Part shown: positions 15,256 through 23,354 of the stretch, in pieces
Layout: every line of letters begins with the position of its first letter
Position numbering within the stretch: the stretch's first letter is position 1
From: a virus
DNA length: 33,501 bases
Reading direction: 5' to 3' (one strand)
Virus record (IMG/VR): IMGVR_UViG_3300009159_000181
Span: 1-33,501 of that record
Program-made: the position numbers and the translations under genes
Notes under the pieces: generated by a model
Told to the model about the DNA's origin: nothing
Seen by the model: the letters and a program-made list of their open reading frames with translations, nothing else
The model's database searches: none

Positions 15256-15939
15256 ATGATCTTGCCCAAATACAATTATACCCCACTTAGTAGAACCACC
15301 ATTGAAGGAAAACGGCATTATTGTTTGCCAGACGGGTCCAATGTTCCCAGCGTTACTACTATCCTAGATAAAACCAAAAGCGAAGAAAGCAAACAAGCTC
15401 TAAATAATTGGAAAAAACGTATGGGCACAGCCAAGGCCCAAGAGATTACCACAGAGGCTGCTAGTCGTGGAACACGTATGCACAAGTGGTTAGAGACCTA
15501 TGTCAAGGATGGTGATATGGGATTGCCGGGCACAAATCCTTTTAGCATACAAAGTCACGCAATGGCCAATGTCATTGTGTTTGAGGGCCTGGCTAACAAT
15601 GTAACTGAATATTGGGGTGTGGAAGTTCCTGTTTATTACAGTGGGCTATATGCAGGTACTACAGACTGTCTAGGCCTGTGGAAGGGAAAACCTGCTATCT
15701 TAGACTTCAAACAGACTAATAAACCCAAGAAAAGGGAGTGGATTGAGGATTATTTTGCCCAGCTGGCGGCCTATGCACTGGCTCATAACAACACACACGG
15801 AACTGATATAAAAACAGGTGTTATTCTAATGTGTAGTGCAGACAATTTATATCAAGAGTTTGTTTTAGAAGAAGCTGAATTTGAGTTTTATAGTAATCGT
15901 TGGCTTGAGCGGGTTGAGCAGTACTACCTTAACAGCTAA
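15256..15939 (+). CDS. PD-(D/E)XK exonuclease, MGME1/RecB-like
   Basis: 227 residues. The order of motifs matches RecB-family nucleases of the MGME1 type: PSVTTILDKT near residue 31, SRGTRMHKWLE with H76, E123 in GVEVPV, GTTDCLG with D137, AILDFKQTNK with D150 and K152, and a downstream DYFAQLAAYA helix. D137, D150 and K152 form the metal-binding catalytic centre. A single-domain nuclease of this kind trims single-stranded ends; in a phage it may serve recombination, replication or host DNA degradation. It has its own leaderless sigma70 promoter, pointing to early expression despite lying next to a tailspike. Family assignment is firm; role is inferred. Confidence 0.88.
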   Translation: MILPKYNYTPLSRTTIEGKRHYCLPDGSNVPSVTTILDKTKSEESKQALNNWKKRMGTAKAQEITTEAASRGTRMHKWLETYVKDGDMGLPGTNPFSIQSHAMANVIVFEGLANNVTEYWGVEVPVYYSGLYAGTTDCLGLWKGKPAILDFKQTNKPKKREWIEDYFAQLAAYALAHNNTHGTDIKTGVILMCSADNLYQEFVLEEAEFEFYSNRWLERVEQYYLNS

Positions 15940-15942
15940 ATA
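15935..15942 (+). promoter_or_regulatory. T4-late-like promoter box of the tailspike
   Basis: GCTAAATA at the end of the nuclease gene, 23 bases before ATG 15966, with AGGAC between. It switches from early to late transcription between neighbouring genes. Confidence 0.55.
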
Positions 15943-15965
15943 CGTATTATTATAGGACAAGTAGA

Positions 15966-17534
15966 ATGGCTGTCACGCAAGTTTCCACAATACAAGTACG
16001 CAGAGGGCTAGCTCAAGATTTAGGTAATCTTGCGTCTGGCGAATTAGCCTGGGCTCTCGATACACAAAAGCTGTATATCGGCAATGGTACCATTGAAGAA
16101 GGTGCACCAATAAATGGTGTCACAGAACTATTAACCAGCAATTTTAATGTTGTAGAAACTTTAGGATCGTATGTTTACAAAGGTGAAGAGGGCGGCTATG
16201 TAGTAGTCACAGGCCCCGACAATTCAGAAATTAAAAGATCCTATCAAAATAAACTTGATGATTTTGTAAACGTCCGTGATTTTGGCGCCAAGGGCAATGG
16301 CATTATTGACGATACAAGTGCTATACAACGTGCCATTGATGAATTGTACGATCGCAAGTCTATTAGCCCACGTACCATTACAAGACGTGCATTACGTTTT
16401 AATGCAGGACGCTATAGAATTACCAAGGATCTACGAATCCCTCCGTATACAACCTTTGTTGGTGAGGGTAAAGACAGTGTATTCATTATTGCTGATGGTG
16501 CAGAAGCAACATCGCTAATGACTCTGACTACCAGCAATGGTTTAAGCTCGGCGGTAAACTATCAACCAGATCCTGTTTATCCAATGGCTGTTTTTATCTC
16601 AGGTATGAGTTTAGTCTCTAATAGAGAAATAGATATTGTACGTATAGACGGTGCCAAAGATTGTGTTTTTGTTGACGTTAACTTTACAGGACCGTTAGAC
16701 AAACCAGAGATAGCAGATTCAAATATTGCCGCAGTTTTAATCAACAGCAACATTAAAAAAACAACAAACATACAATTCCACCGTTGTGGATTCAGTGGCA
16801 TAGAATTTGCCGCACGTATCGAAGATTCTCATACTAGTGGAATAAAATTCTCACATTGTGACTTTAGCAATCTATGGGCTGGTGTAGACATTGGTGACGG
16901 TGTTAACAATGTTGCAATCACAGACAGCAAATTTGAAACTATTTTCTCTTATGCTATTCAGGGGGATGTAAACGCCACAGGTATTGTTAGTTCTAATAAT
17001 ACATTTATAGATGTTGGCAACCATTACAACGGTGACGCTCTTGGTCGCGCAGTTACACCAATAATTATATTCCAAGCGGATAATAACTATAGCGTAGCAG
17101 ATATTTTTAACAGACCAAAAGGATCAAACATTGGCAGAATTAGTGCGGCCGGATATGCTATTGTTAGTCTAAGCATTGATGACTATTTGAGATTAGGCGA
17201 TGCATACACTACACCGGGAAAAACACTAAGTTTAAGTGGAAGCAATACCGGTCACATTCCATTGGGTTATAACACCAGTGGCCTAGTGCAGTATTCTGCA
17301 AAGCGTGGACCTTGCTCAAGATTTGGTACAATTAAATTTACTGCTAGTCCAATTTTAAATGACATAGTCTATGACGAGGAGTACACCGAATCTAGCGATA
17401 TGGGATTAAATCTTAGTGTAGTAACTGACGGAATAAAATTACAACTACGTTGGACTACCAATGGATCGGGCCCAGTTACAGATTTTACCTTTGATGTTAA
17501 AGTCCTAACATACAATGGTATCAGAGCACTCTGA
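15966..17534 (+). CDS. Tailspike/fibre with pectate-lyase-like beta-helix
   Basis: 522 residues. The first 45 residues (IQVRRGLAQDLGNLASGELAWALDTQKLYIG, seen as two parts around RRGL and GELAW) form the short repeat found at the attachment end of many phage fibres. FVNVRDFGAKGNGIIDDTSAI (about 100-120, motif DFGAKGNG plus DD) opens a pectate-lyase-3 right-handed beta-helix, which continues through Asn-rich coils to about residue 400. A beta-sandwich-like end follows. Such proteins are trimeric tailspikes that bind and often cut surface polysaccharide. No particular glycosidase can be named from sequence. It is expressed from its own late-type box. Confidence 0.85.
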   Translation: MAVTQVSTIQVRRGLAQDLGNLASGELAWALDTQKLYIGNGTIEEGAPINGVTELLTSNFNVVETLGSYVYKGEEGGYVVVTGPDNSEIKRSYQNKLDDFVNVRDFGAKGNGIIDDTSAIQRAIDELYDRKSISPRTITRRALRFNAGRYRITKDLRIPPYTTFVGEGKDSVFIIADGAEATSLMTLTTSNGLSSAVNYQPDPVYPMAVFISGMSLVSNREIDIVRIDGAKDCVFVDVNFTGPLDKPEIADSNIAAVLINSNIKKTTNIQFHRCGFSGIEFAARIEDSHTSGIKFSHCDFSNLWAGVDIGDGVNNVAITDSKFETIFSYAIQGDVNATGIVSSNNTFIDVGNHYNGDALGRAVTPIIIFQADNNYSVADIFNRPKGSNIGRISAAGYAIVSLSIDDYLRLGDAYTTPGKTLSLSGSNTGHIPLGYNTSGLVQYSAKRGPCSRFGTIKFTASPILNDIVYDEEYTESSDMGLNLSVVTDGIKLQLRWTTNGSGPVTDFTFDVKVLTYNGIRAL

Positions 17535-17537
17535 TAC
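17518..17537 (+). repeat. Inverted repeat at the tailspike stop codon
   Basis: GTATCAGAG, two bases, CTCTGATAC: a perfect 9-bp stem spanning the stop codon. There is no T run after it, so it is not a standard terminator; it may protect the mRNA 3' end or bind a protein. Confidence 0.6.
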
Positions 17538-17593
17538 TACCAGATTAACACGCCAGTTATTGGCAACATTGAAACAAAGCGATTCGATTAAGT

Positions 17594-18049
17594 ATGTGGA
17601 TTCTCAAACCCGATGAGCGGTTACGAGATTGGAAAATCTTTCGTAATCAAATCAGCGGGCAAACATTAGAACAGGCTTGTTCTGATACTGCCCATCTTTG
17701 GAGTTACGCTCCATTTGTAAACTACTATATAGATCCAGACCGAGAGAATAGCCATTCTCCTTGGCCAGATCCTTGGACTCTTTTGCACGAAAATTATTAC
17801 TGTGATGTTGCAAAAGCTCTTGGAATGCTGTATACTATATATCTTAGCAACCATAAACCTCTAGACATCGAACTTAGACACTATCAGTGCAGAGAGACTA
17901 GAGAAGCTTTTAATTTAGTTTGGTTGGCAAAAGGGAAATATATACTTAATTTCAATTTTGATGAAGTAGTAAATAAAACACAATTAACAAACACGTTAGA
18001 TTTAAAATTTAGGTATACAGCCCTGGATTTAAACCTAGATCAATATTAG
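17594..18049 (+). CDS. Phage protein of unknown function
   Basis: 151 residues, rich in aromatic residues (DSHSP..WPDPWTLLHENYYCDVAKALGM region near residues 52-77). No known catalytic set can be assigned. It lies between the tailspike and nrdA. No strong ribosome-binding site precedes ATG 17594, and a 33-codon frame (17515-17616) that overlaps both neighbours could couple its translation. The conserved-looking WPDPW block suggests a real family. Function unknown. Confidence 0.6.
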   Translation: MWILKPDERLRDWKIFRNQISGQTLEQACSDTAHLWSYAPFVNYYIDPDRENSHSPWPDPWTLLHENYYCDVAKALGMLYTIYLSNHKPLDIELRHYQCRETREAFNLVWLAKGKYILNFNFDEVVNKTQLTNTLDLKFRYTALDLNLDQY

Positions 18050-18067
18050 AACTACAAGGAAGACTCA

Positions 18068-20374
18068 ATGACACAAATCGCTGTAACTAAAAGAGACGGT
18101 TCAAGAGAACCACTAGATTTAGAAAAATTACATCGTGTAGTGTTTTGGGCCACTGAAGGAATTACTGGAGTTAGCGCCAGTGAAGTTGAAATTAAAAGTC
18201 ACCTACAATTCTACAATGGCATCGAAACACGCACTATTCAAGAAACACTTATCAAATCTGCCGCAGACCTGATAACAGAAGAAACACCAAACTATCAATA
18301 TGTAGCCGGCAGATTAATCAACTACCATTTGCGTAAAGAAGTATACGGCGACTATCGACCTTGGCCTTTAATCAAATTAGTTAAATTTAACGTTGACCTT
18401 GGTTTCTATGATGCAGGCTTATTAGAAGTTTACAGTGATGATGAATGGAATCTTATGGATACCTATATCAATCACGCAAGAGATGAAAACTTTACCTACG
18501 TTGCAATGGAGCAATGGCGTGGTAAGTACTTGGTACAGAACCGTGTACACAAACAAATATTTGAAACACCACAGATGGCATATTTAATGATTGCCGCAAC
18601 ATTGTTTCAAACATATCCAAAAGAAACCAGACTGCAATACGTAAAAGATTATTATGATGCTATCAGTCTGCACGACATTAGCCTGCCTACTCCTGTTATG
18701 GCTGGAGTGCGTACCCCACAAAAACAATTTAGTAGTTGTGTGCTCATTGAAACAGACGACAGCTTAGACAGTATCAATGCCACAGCAAGTTCTATTGTTA
18801 AGTATGTGAGCCAAAAGGCCGGCATTGGCATCGGCGCCGGTCGTATTCGTGCCATCGGTAGTCCCATACGCCGGGGTGATGCATATCACACAGGTGTTAT
18901 TCCCTTCTACAAACATTTTCAAAGTGCAGTAAAGAGTTGCAGTCAAGGTGGTGTGCGCGGCGGCGCCGCTACGTTGTATTATCCAATTTGGCATTTGGAA
19001 GTTGAAGACCTTTTAGTGCTAAAGAATAATAAGGGCACTGAGGAGAACCGTGTACGTCAGATGGACTATGGTGTTCAGTTCAATAAATTAATGTATGAGC
19101 GTTTAATCTCTGGCGGCGATATTACATTGTTTAGCCCACACGATGTTCCCGAGTTGTACAATGCTTTCTTTAGCGACCAAGGAAAATTTAAAGAGCTCTA
19201 CGAACGTGCAGAACGCAATACCAAGCTACGTAAAAAGACAGTCGATGCCAGGGCCTTGTTCTCCTGCTTTATGGAGGAACGTAAGAACACAGGTCGCGTT
19301 TATCTAATGAACGTGGATCACGCTAACACGCACAGTCCTTTTAAAGAGGACCTACATCCTGTCAAGATGTCTAACCTGTGTACAGAAATTAATCTTCCCA
19401 CTGTGCCATTGATGGACATCAATGACGAAAATGGCCGCATTGCCTTGTGTACTCTAAGCGCACAGAACTGGGGCAATGTAAAAAACAAACACGATTTTGA
19501 ACGTATCTGTAAGTTGAGTGTGCGTGGACTCGACGCTTTGTTGAGCTATCAAAATTATCCTATCAAAGCCGCAGAACTCTCTACTAAACAATTCAGGCCT
19601 TTGGGCAACGGCATTATTAACTTTGCCTACTTCCTGGCCAAGAATGACGTTAGCTACAGCGACCCCAAGGCATTGGAGTTAGTTGATGAGTATGCCGAAG
19701 CGTGGTCTTACTATTTGATCAAAGCCAGTGCAGACCTGGCTGCAGAGCAAGGACCGTGCGACGGGTGGCAAGACCTTAAGTATGCTGATGGTATTCTTCC
19801 TATCGACACACGTAAAAAAGATGTTGATGAGTTAGTGCCACATCAAGAGCGTATGCCCTGGCGTGCTCTGCGTGAACAGATCCTATCCACCGGTATACGC
19901 AATGCCACACTAATGGCGTTGATGCCTGCAGAGACATCGGCACAGATTTCAAATGCCACTAACGGCATTGAGCCACCACGTAGCTACGTTTCGGTCAAAC
20001 AGAGTAAAGATGGAGTCTTAAGACAAGTAGTCCCCGAATTTAGAAAACTTAAAAACAAATACGAACTATTATGGAATCAAAAAAGTCCCGAAGGATATTT
20101 AAAGATTTGCGCTATTTTACAAAAGTACATTGACCAAGGTATCAGCATTAATACTTCCTACAACCCACAGTTCTACGAAGACGAAAAGATCCCAATGAGT
20201 GAGATGCTCAAGCACCTGCTGATGTGCTACAAGTATGGCACAAAACAATTATATTATTTTAATACCTATGATGGCCAAGGTGAGATTGACATTGACAAGC
20301 TATCAACACAACAACCATTGAAACAAGAAACTTTAATACAAGATCAAGAAGACTGTGAGAGCTGTGTAATATGA
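18068..20374 (+). CDS. nrdA: Ribonucleoside-diphosphate reductase class Ia, alpha subunit
   Basis: 768 residues, full length. The N-terminus carries an ATP-cone (TKRDGSREPLDLEKL). Catalytic residues match E. coli NrdA almost number for number: C224 (SSCVLIE) and C461 (LCTLSAQNWGN) as the redox pair, N436, C438 and E440 in NLCTEI as the radical site. The C-terminal EDCESCVI supplies the swinging thiols reduced by glutaredoxin. It converts NDPs to dNDPs for phage DNA synthesis. AAGGAAG (18056-18062) precedes the ATG. No intron or intein is present. The next gene overlaps its stop codon. Confidence 0.97.
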   Translation: MTQIAVTKRDGSREPLDLEKLHRVVFWATEGITGVSASEVEIKSHLQFYNGIETRTIQETLIKSAADLITEETPNYQYVAGRLINYHLRKEVYGDYRPWPLIKLVKFNVDLGFYDAGLLEVYSDDEWNLMDTYINHARDENFTYVAMEQWRGKYLVQNRVHKQIFETPQMAYLMIAATLFQTYPKETRLQYVKDYYDAISLHDISLPTPVMAGVRTPQKQFSSCVLIETDDSLDSINATASSIVKYVSQKAGIGIGAGRIRAIGSPIRRGDAYHTGVIPFYKHFQSAVKSCSQGGVRGGAATLYYPIWHLEVEDLLVLKNNKGTEENRVRQMDYGVQFNKLMYERLISGGDITLFSPHDVPELYNAFFSDQGKFKELYERAERNTKLRKKTVDARALFSCFMEERKNTGRVYLMNVDHANTHSPFKEDLHPVKMSNLCTEINLPTVPLMDINDENGRIALCTLSAQNWGNVKNKHDFERICKLSVRGLDALLSYQNYPIKAAELSTKQFRPLGNGIINFAYFLAKNDVSYSDPKALELVDEYAEAWSYYLIKASADLAAEQGPCDGWQDLKYADGILPIDTRKKDVDELVPHQERMPWRALREQILSTGIRNATLMALMPAETSAQISNATNGIEPPRSYVSVKQSKDGVLRQVVPEFRKLKNKYELLWNQKSPEGYLKICAILQKYIDQGISINTSYNPQFYEDEKIPMSEMLKHLLMCYKYGTKQLYYFNTYDGQGEIDIDKLSTQQPLKQETLIQDQEDCESCVI

Positions 20375-20802
20375 GAGCCAGTGAGCTAATAACAGAAACA
20401 AAGATAAGCGATTCTTGGTTTCGGGGCAGTGCGTTTAAAGCATATAAACAAGCCAATCCCGAACACTATGAAATTGCAGATCAATCAGGAACTGTAGACA
20501 CCCTCGAAGGCCCAGTTAGATACAATGCAGGAGACTACATTCTAACTGGCCCCAAAGGTGAAAAGTATCCCATACCCCCAGCTAAGTTTAAAGAACTCAA
20601 AGACGACAACGGCGACGGCACTTGCACACCCAAGAAAATCATCAAGTGGGCCAAATTGGCGGATCACAATGGAGTGGTTAATACCAGTTGGGGAGAACCA
20701 TTAAATTACACAGCGGGCAATGACTACATTGTTCGCCACGGCGAAAACGACTACGGTGTAGTCAAGAAAGACATTTTTGCAAAAACATACTCTAAAGCAT
20801 AA
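20371..20802 (+). CDS. Two-repeat protein inserted between nrdA and nrdB
   Basis: 143 residues, coupled to nrdA by an ATGA overlap and followed by nrdB after nine bases. It holds two related units: residues 35-77 (ADQSGTVDT, then YNAGDYILTG) and 96-140 (ADHNGVVNT, then YTAGNDYIVRHGENDYGVVK). Each looks like a small beta-barrel ending in a GDY-type turn. A basic linker with a Cys separates them. It starts MRASELITE, fitting the shared N-terminal tag. Co-expression with ribonucleotide reductase is certain from the layout; its function is not known. Confidence 0.7.
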   Translation: MRASELITETKISDSWFRGSAFKAYKQANPEHYEIADQSGTVDTLEGPVRYNAGDYILTGPKGEKYPIPPAKFKELKDDNGDGTCTPKKIIKWAKLADHNGVVNTSWGEPLNYTAGNDYIVRHGENDYGVVKKDIFAKTYSKA

Positions 20803-20811
20803 GGAACAATA

Positions 20812-21939
20812 ATGAGCGTTTTCAATATTAATAATAAAACTAAACACACAGACGCATTGGCATTCTTTGATCCAAGTGGCCCGGTTACAATTCAACGATA
20901 CGAAACTTTAAAATACAAACAGTTTGATAAATTAACAGATAAACAATTGGGATTCTTCTGGCGTCCCGAGGAAGTAGACGTTACTAGAGATGCCAAAGAC
21001 TTCCGTGACTTAACCGATCACGAGCAACACATTTTTACCAGTAACTTAAAAAGACAAATCCTATTAGACAGTGTACAGGGGCGCAGTCCCAGTCTAGCCT
21101 TGTTACCGTTTGTATCTATTCCCGAATTAGAAACTTGGATCAGCACCTGGACCTTTAGTGAGACTATACATAGCAGAAGCTACACACACATTATTCGTAA
21201 TGTCTTTAGTGATCCTAGCAAAGTGTTCGACGAGATGATGCAGATTGACGAGATTGCCAACTGCGCCATAGACATCAGCAAGTACTATGATGACTTAATC
21301 GAGTACGGTGGTTATTACAATTTGCTAGGTGCTGGTACACACTCTATCAATGGCAAAGAACTTGTGATTGATGAATACGAGCTAAAGAAGAAACTATGGT
21401 TGGCCATTAACAGTGTCAATGCATTAGAAGGAATTCGTTTCTATGTTAGCTTTGCCTGCTCCTGGGCATTTGCTGAATTAAAGAAGATGGAAGGCAATGC
21501 TAAGATTATTAAATTAATTTGCCGAGACGAAAACATTCACCTGGGTAGCACACAAACATTGATCAAATTGTTACCACAAGATGATCCAACCTTTATTCGG
21601 ATCAAAGAGGAAACATCTGATGCCTGTGCTAAGATGTTTCTAGATGCAGCCGAACAAGAAAAGGCCTGGGCCGAATACTTATTCAAAGACGGAAGTATGA
21701 TAGGCTTAAATAAACAACTGTTATGCGATTATGTTGATTGGATTACAGCCAAGCGAATGACCGCAGTTGGTCTTAAGCATAATCTTAAGACTGGTAGTAA
21801 CCCGCTACCTTGGACTGCTAAGTGGATTGCTGGCGCAGAAGTCCAAGTAGCACCACAAGAAACTGAAATCTCTAGTTACATTGTTGGTGGTACTAAACAA
21901 GACGTAACAGAAAACACATTCAAAGGATTTAGTTTATAA
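20812..21939 (+). CDS. nrdB: Ribonucleoside-diphosphate reductase class Ia, beta subunit
   Basis: 375 residues. The di-iron/tyrosyl radical set is complete: D86, E117 and H120 with radical Tyr Y124 (SETIHSRSYTHII), E206 (ALEGIRF), E240 and H243 (RDENIHL). The C-terminal tail (TENTFKGFSL) should dock on NrdA. It generates and holds the radical used by the alpha subunit. AAGGAA (20801-20806) lies before the ATG, and the stop overlaps the glutaredoxin start, so the operon is nrdA-unknown-nrdB-grx. Confidence 0.97.
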   Translation: MSVFNINNKTKHTDALAFFDPSGPVTIQRYETLKYKQFDKLTDKQLGFFWRPEEVDVTRDAKDFRDLTDHEQHIFTSNLKRQILLDSVQGRSPSLALLPFVSIPELETWISTWTFSETIHSRSYTHIIRNVFSDPSKVFDEMMQIDEIANCAIDISKYYDDLIEYGGYYNLLGAGTHSINGKELVIDEYELKKKLWLAINSVNALEGIRFYVSFACSWAFAELKKMEGNAKIIKLICRDENIHLGSTQTLIKLLPQDDPTFIRIKEETSDACAKMFLDAAEQEKAWAEYLFKDGSMIGLNKQLLCDYVDWITAKRMTAVGLKHNLKTGSNPLPWTAKWIAGAEVQVAPQETEISSYIVGGTKQDVTENTFKGFSL

Positions 21940-22187
21940 TGTTAACAGTCTACAGTAAAAACCATTGCCCATTTTGCGATCAGGCAAAGGCTTTATTAAA
22001 AAAGCACGAAGTTGTTTTTGAAGAAATTAAAATAGATGAGAGCCCAGAAGCCAGAGAGTTTGTTATTGCTGAAGGACATCGCACAGTTCCACAAATCTAC
22101 AAAGACGGTAAGTTGTTTGTAGAAGGTGGATACACAGGACTAGCCAAATTGACAGAAGGTCAAATCAAAGAAAGATTAATAGCTTAA
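21939..22187 (+). CDS. Glutaredoxin
   Basis: 82 residues with the CPFC active site (C10, C13), TVPQIY with the cis-proline P51, and the GGYTGL glutathione-binding end. It starts within the nrdB stop codon (TAATG). Its likely role is to re-reduce the C-terminal thiols of NrdA, as T4 NrdC does, using host glutathione. The length is normal for a minimal glutaredoxin. Confidence 0.93.
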   Translation: MLTVYSKNHCPFCDQAKALLKKHEVVFEEIKIDESPEAREFVIAEGHRTVPQIYKDGKLFVEGGYTGLAKLTEGQIKERLIA

Positions 22188-22188
22188 T

Positions 22189-22503
22189 ATGTTAGTTTCA
22201 AATTCAAAATACACAGTAGGCGATATCATCGCACTCAAGTTAGTCAATGGCGACGAAGTTGTTGGCAAGCTAACCTCAGAAACCGACGAAGGATATCTAA
22301 TAGATAAACCTTGTGTTATTGTTGGCAGTGCTAAAGGCATTGCACTAATTCAAGCTATGTTTAGTTTGGCCAAAGACAAGTCTATTGCTGTTAAAAAAGA
22401 ACACATCATTATGACCTGTGAAGCAATGGTAGAAATGAGAGACCATTACACAGAAGTTACCACTGGCATCAAACCAGTGACAGCCGGATCTATTATAATC
22501 TAA
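22189..22503 (+). CDS. Sm-like small barrel protein of unknown function
   Basis: 104 residues. The N-terminal YTVGDIIALKLVNGDEVVGKL pattern (VGD, LVNGDEVVG) resembles an Sm/LSm-type strongly bent beta-barrel; a C-terminal MRDHYTEVTTGI segment follows. It begins one base after the glutaredoxin stop and is likely co-transcribed with nrd genes. I recall related small proteins in marine T4-like phages. RNA binding would be a guess. No catalytic residues are seen. Confidence 0.6.
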   Translation: MLVSNSKYTVGDIIALKLVNGDEVVGKLTSETDEGYLIDKPCVIVGSAKGIALIQAMFSLAKDKSIAVKKEHIIMTCEAMVEMRDHYTEVTTGIKPVTAGSIII

Positions 22504-22504
22504 T

Positions 22505-23350
22505 ATGAGCGGACCAGTAACATATGGCGTTTGGCCCTTTGCCAGTACTGTCACTGTTGGCGACAACACTGGCGGTGGCAGCACAGGTGGTGCAACCCCT
22601 GTTATTAGTCCGGGCGCGGCAACATTTGCACAAACAGCCAGCGACGACTTAGATGACGGAACTCCGGCTGGCAAAGCCAGAGCCGAAGCCTATGTTAAAG
22701 AACAAATAGCCAATGGAACATTCAAGCAGTCTGATATCGACAAAGGCAACAATGTTGTTCCTAGGGAAATAGACAACCGTCCTCCGCCCAATATCACCGG
22801 TACAACTGTTGATTGCACTGCTATTCATCAAGGGTTCAACCTTGGTACAAAAATTACTCCAATAACTACTTTAAAACAGTTTATCTACGATTATCCAGCA
22901 ATTCCAAATCACAAATATTCGTCGGTACCGGCACAGTTAGGATTAGCCTCAGATCAGATTGTTTGTAACCTTGCCCACCTTTGTTTAAATGTCTGGGAGC
23001 CAGTTAAGGCAAAATATCCCAATGTCATAATGACTAATTCCTTGCGTACTGGCTCTGCCATTGGTGCAGGGCCACACGGAACAGGACAGGGTATGGACAT
23101 ACAGTTCAATACTTCCAAAGGCATTAGCATTGCACCCGCCGATTACTTTGCCATAGCATCCTGGATAAAAGAAAACATTGCTTACGATCAATTGATCCTA
23201 GAATATAGCACAGCACGTGGTTATACTATTGCTTGGATACATTGTAGTATCTATGCCGGGACGGGCAAGCGAGTATCCCCGACTAACAAAGTTTTGACTA
23301 TGATGAATCATCAAGTTAGAGCAGTGGGGTTGGCCAACTTGGCTAATTAA
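22505..23350 (+). CDS. M15-type peptidoglycan peptidase, probably virion-associated
   Basis: 281 residues. GPHGTGQGMDIQ gives H191 and D198, ILEY gives E233 and AWIHCS gives H246: the HxxxxxxD...E...H zinc site of M15/LAS peptidases, which cut peptide stems of peptidoglycan. The N-terminal 100 residues are Gly/Thr/Pro-rich and lack a signal peptide. A structural protein follows four bases later. These features fit a tail or baseplate peptidase used at entry, though a cytoplasmic endolysin is possible. The family is well supported; the stage of action is inferred. Confidence 0.8.
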   Translation: MSGPVTYGVWPFASTVTVGDNTGGGSTGGATPVISPGAATFAQTASDDLDDGTPAGKARAEAYVKEQIANGTFKQSDIDKGNNVVPREIDNRPPPNITGTTVDCTAIHQGFNLGTKITPITTLKQFIYDYPAIPNHKYSSVPAQLGLASDQIVCNLAHLCLNVWEPVKAKYPNVIMTNSLRTGSAIGAGPHGTGQGMDIQFNTSKGISIAPADYFAIASWIKENIAYDQLILEYSTARGYTIAWIHCSIYAGTGKRVSPTNKVLTMMNHQVRAVGLANLAN

Positions 23351-23354
23351 TAAT

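Noticed and set aside
22494-22507. TATAAT five bases before the ATG of the M15 peptidase gene, as in the leaderless promoters
   Set aside because: No -35 box at 16-18 bases upstream (AAACCA at 17); the box is part of the ATT ATA ATC codons at the end of the previous gene. Kept out of the promoter list.
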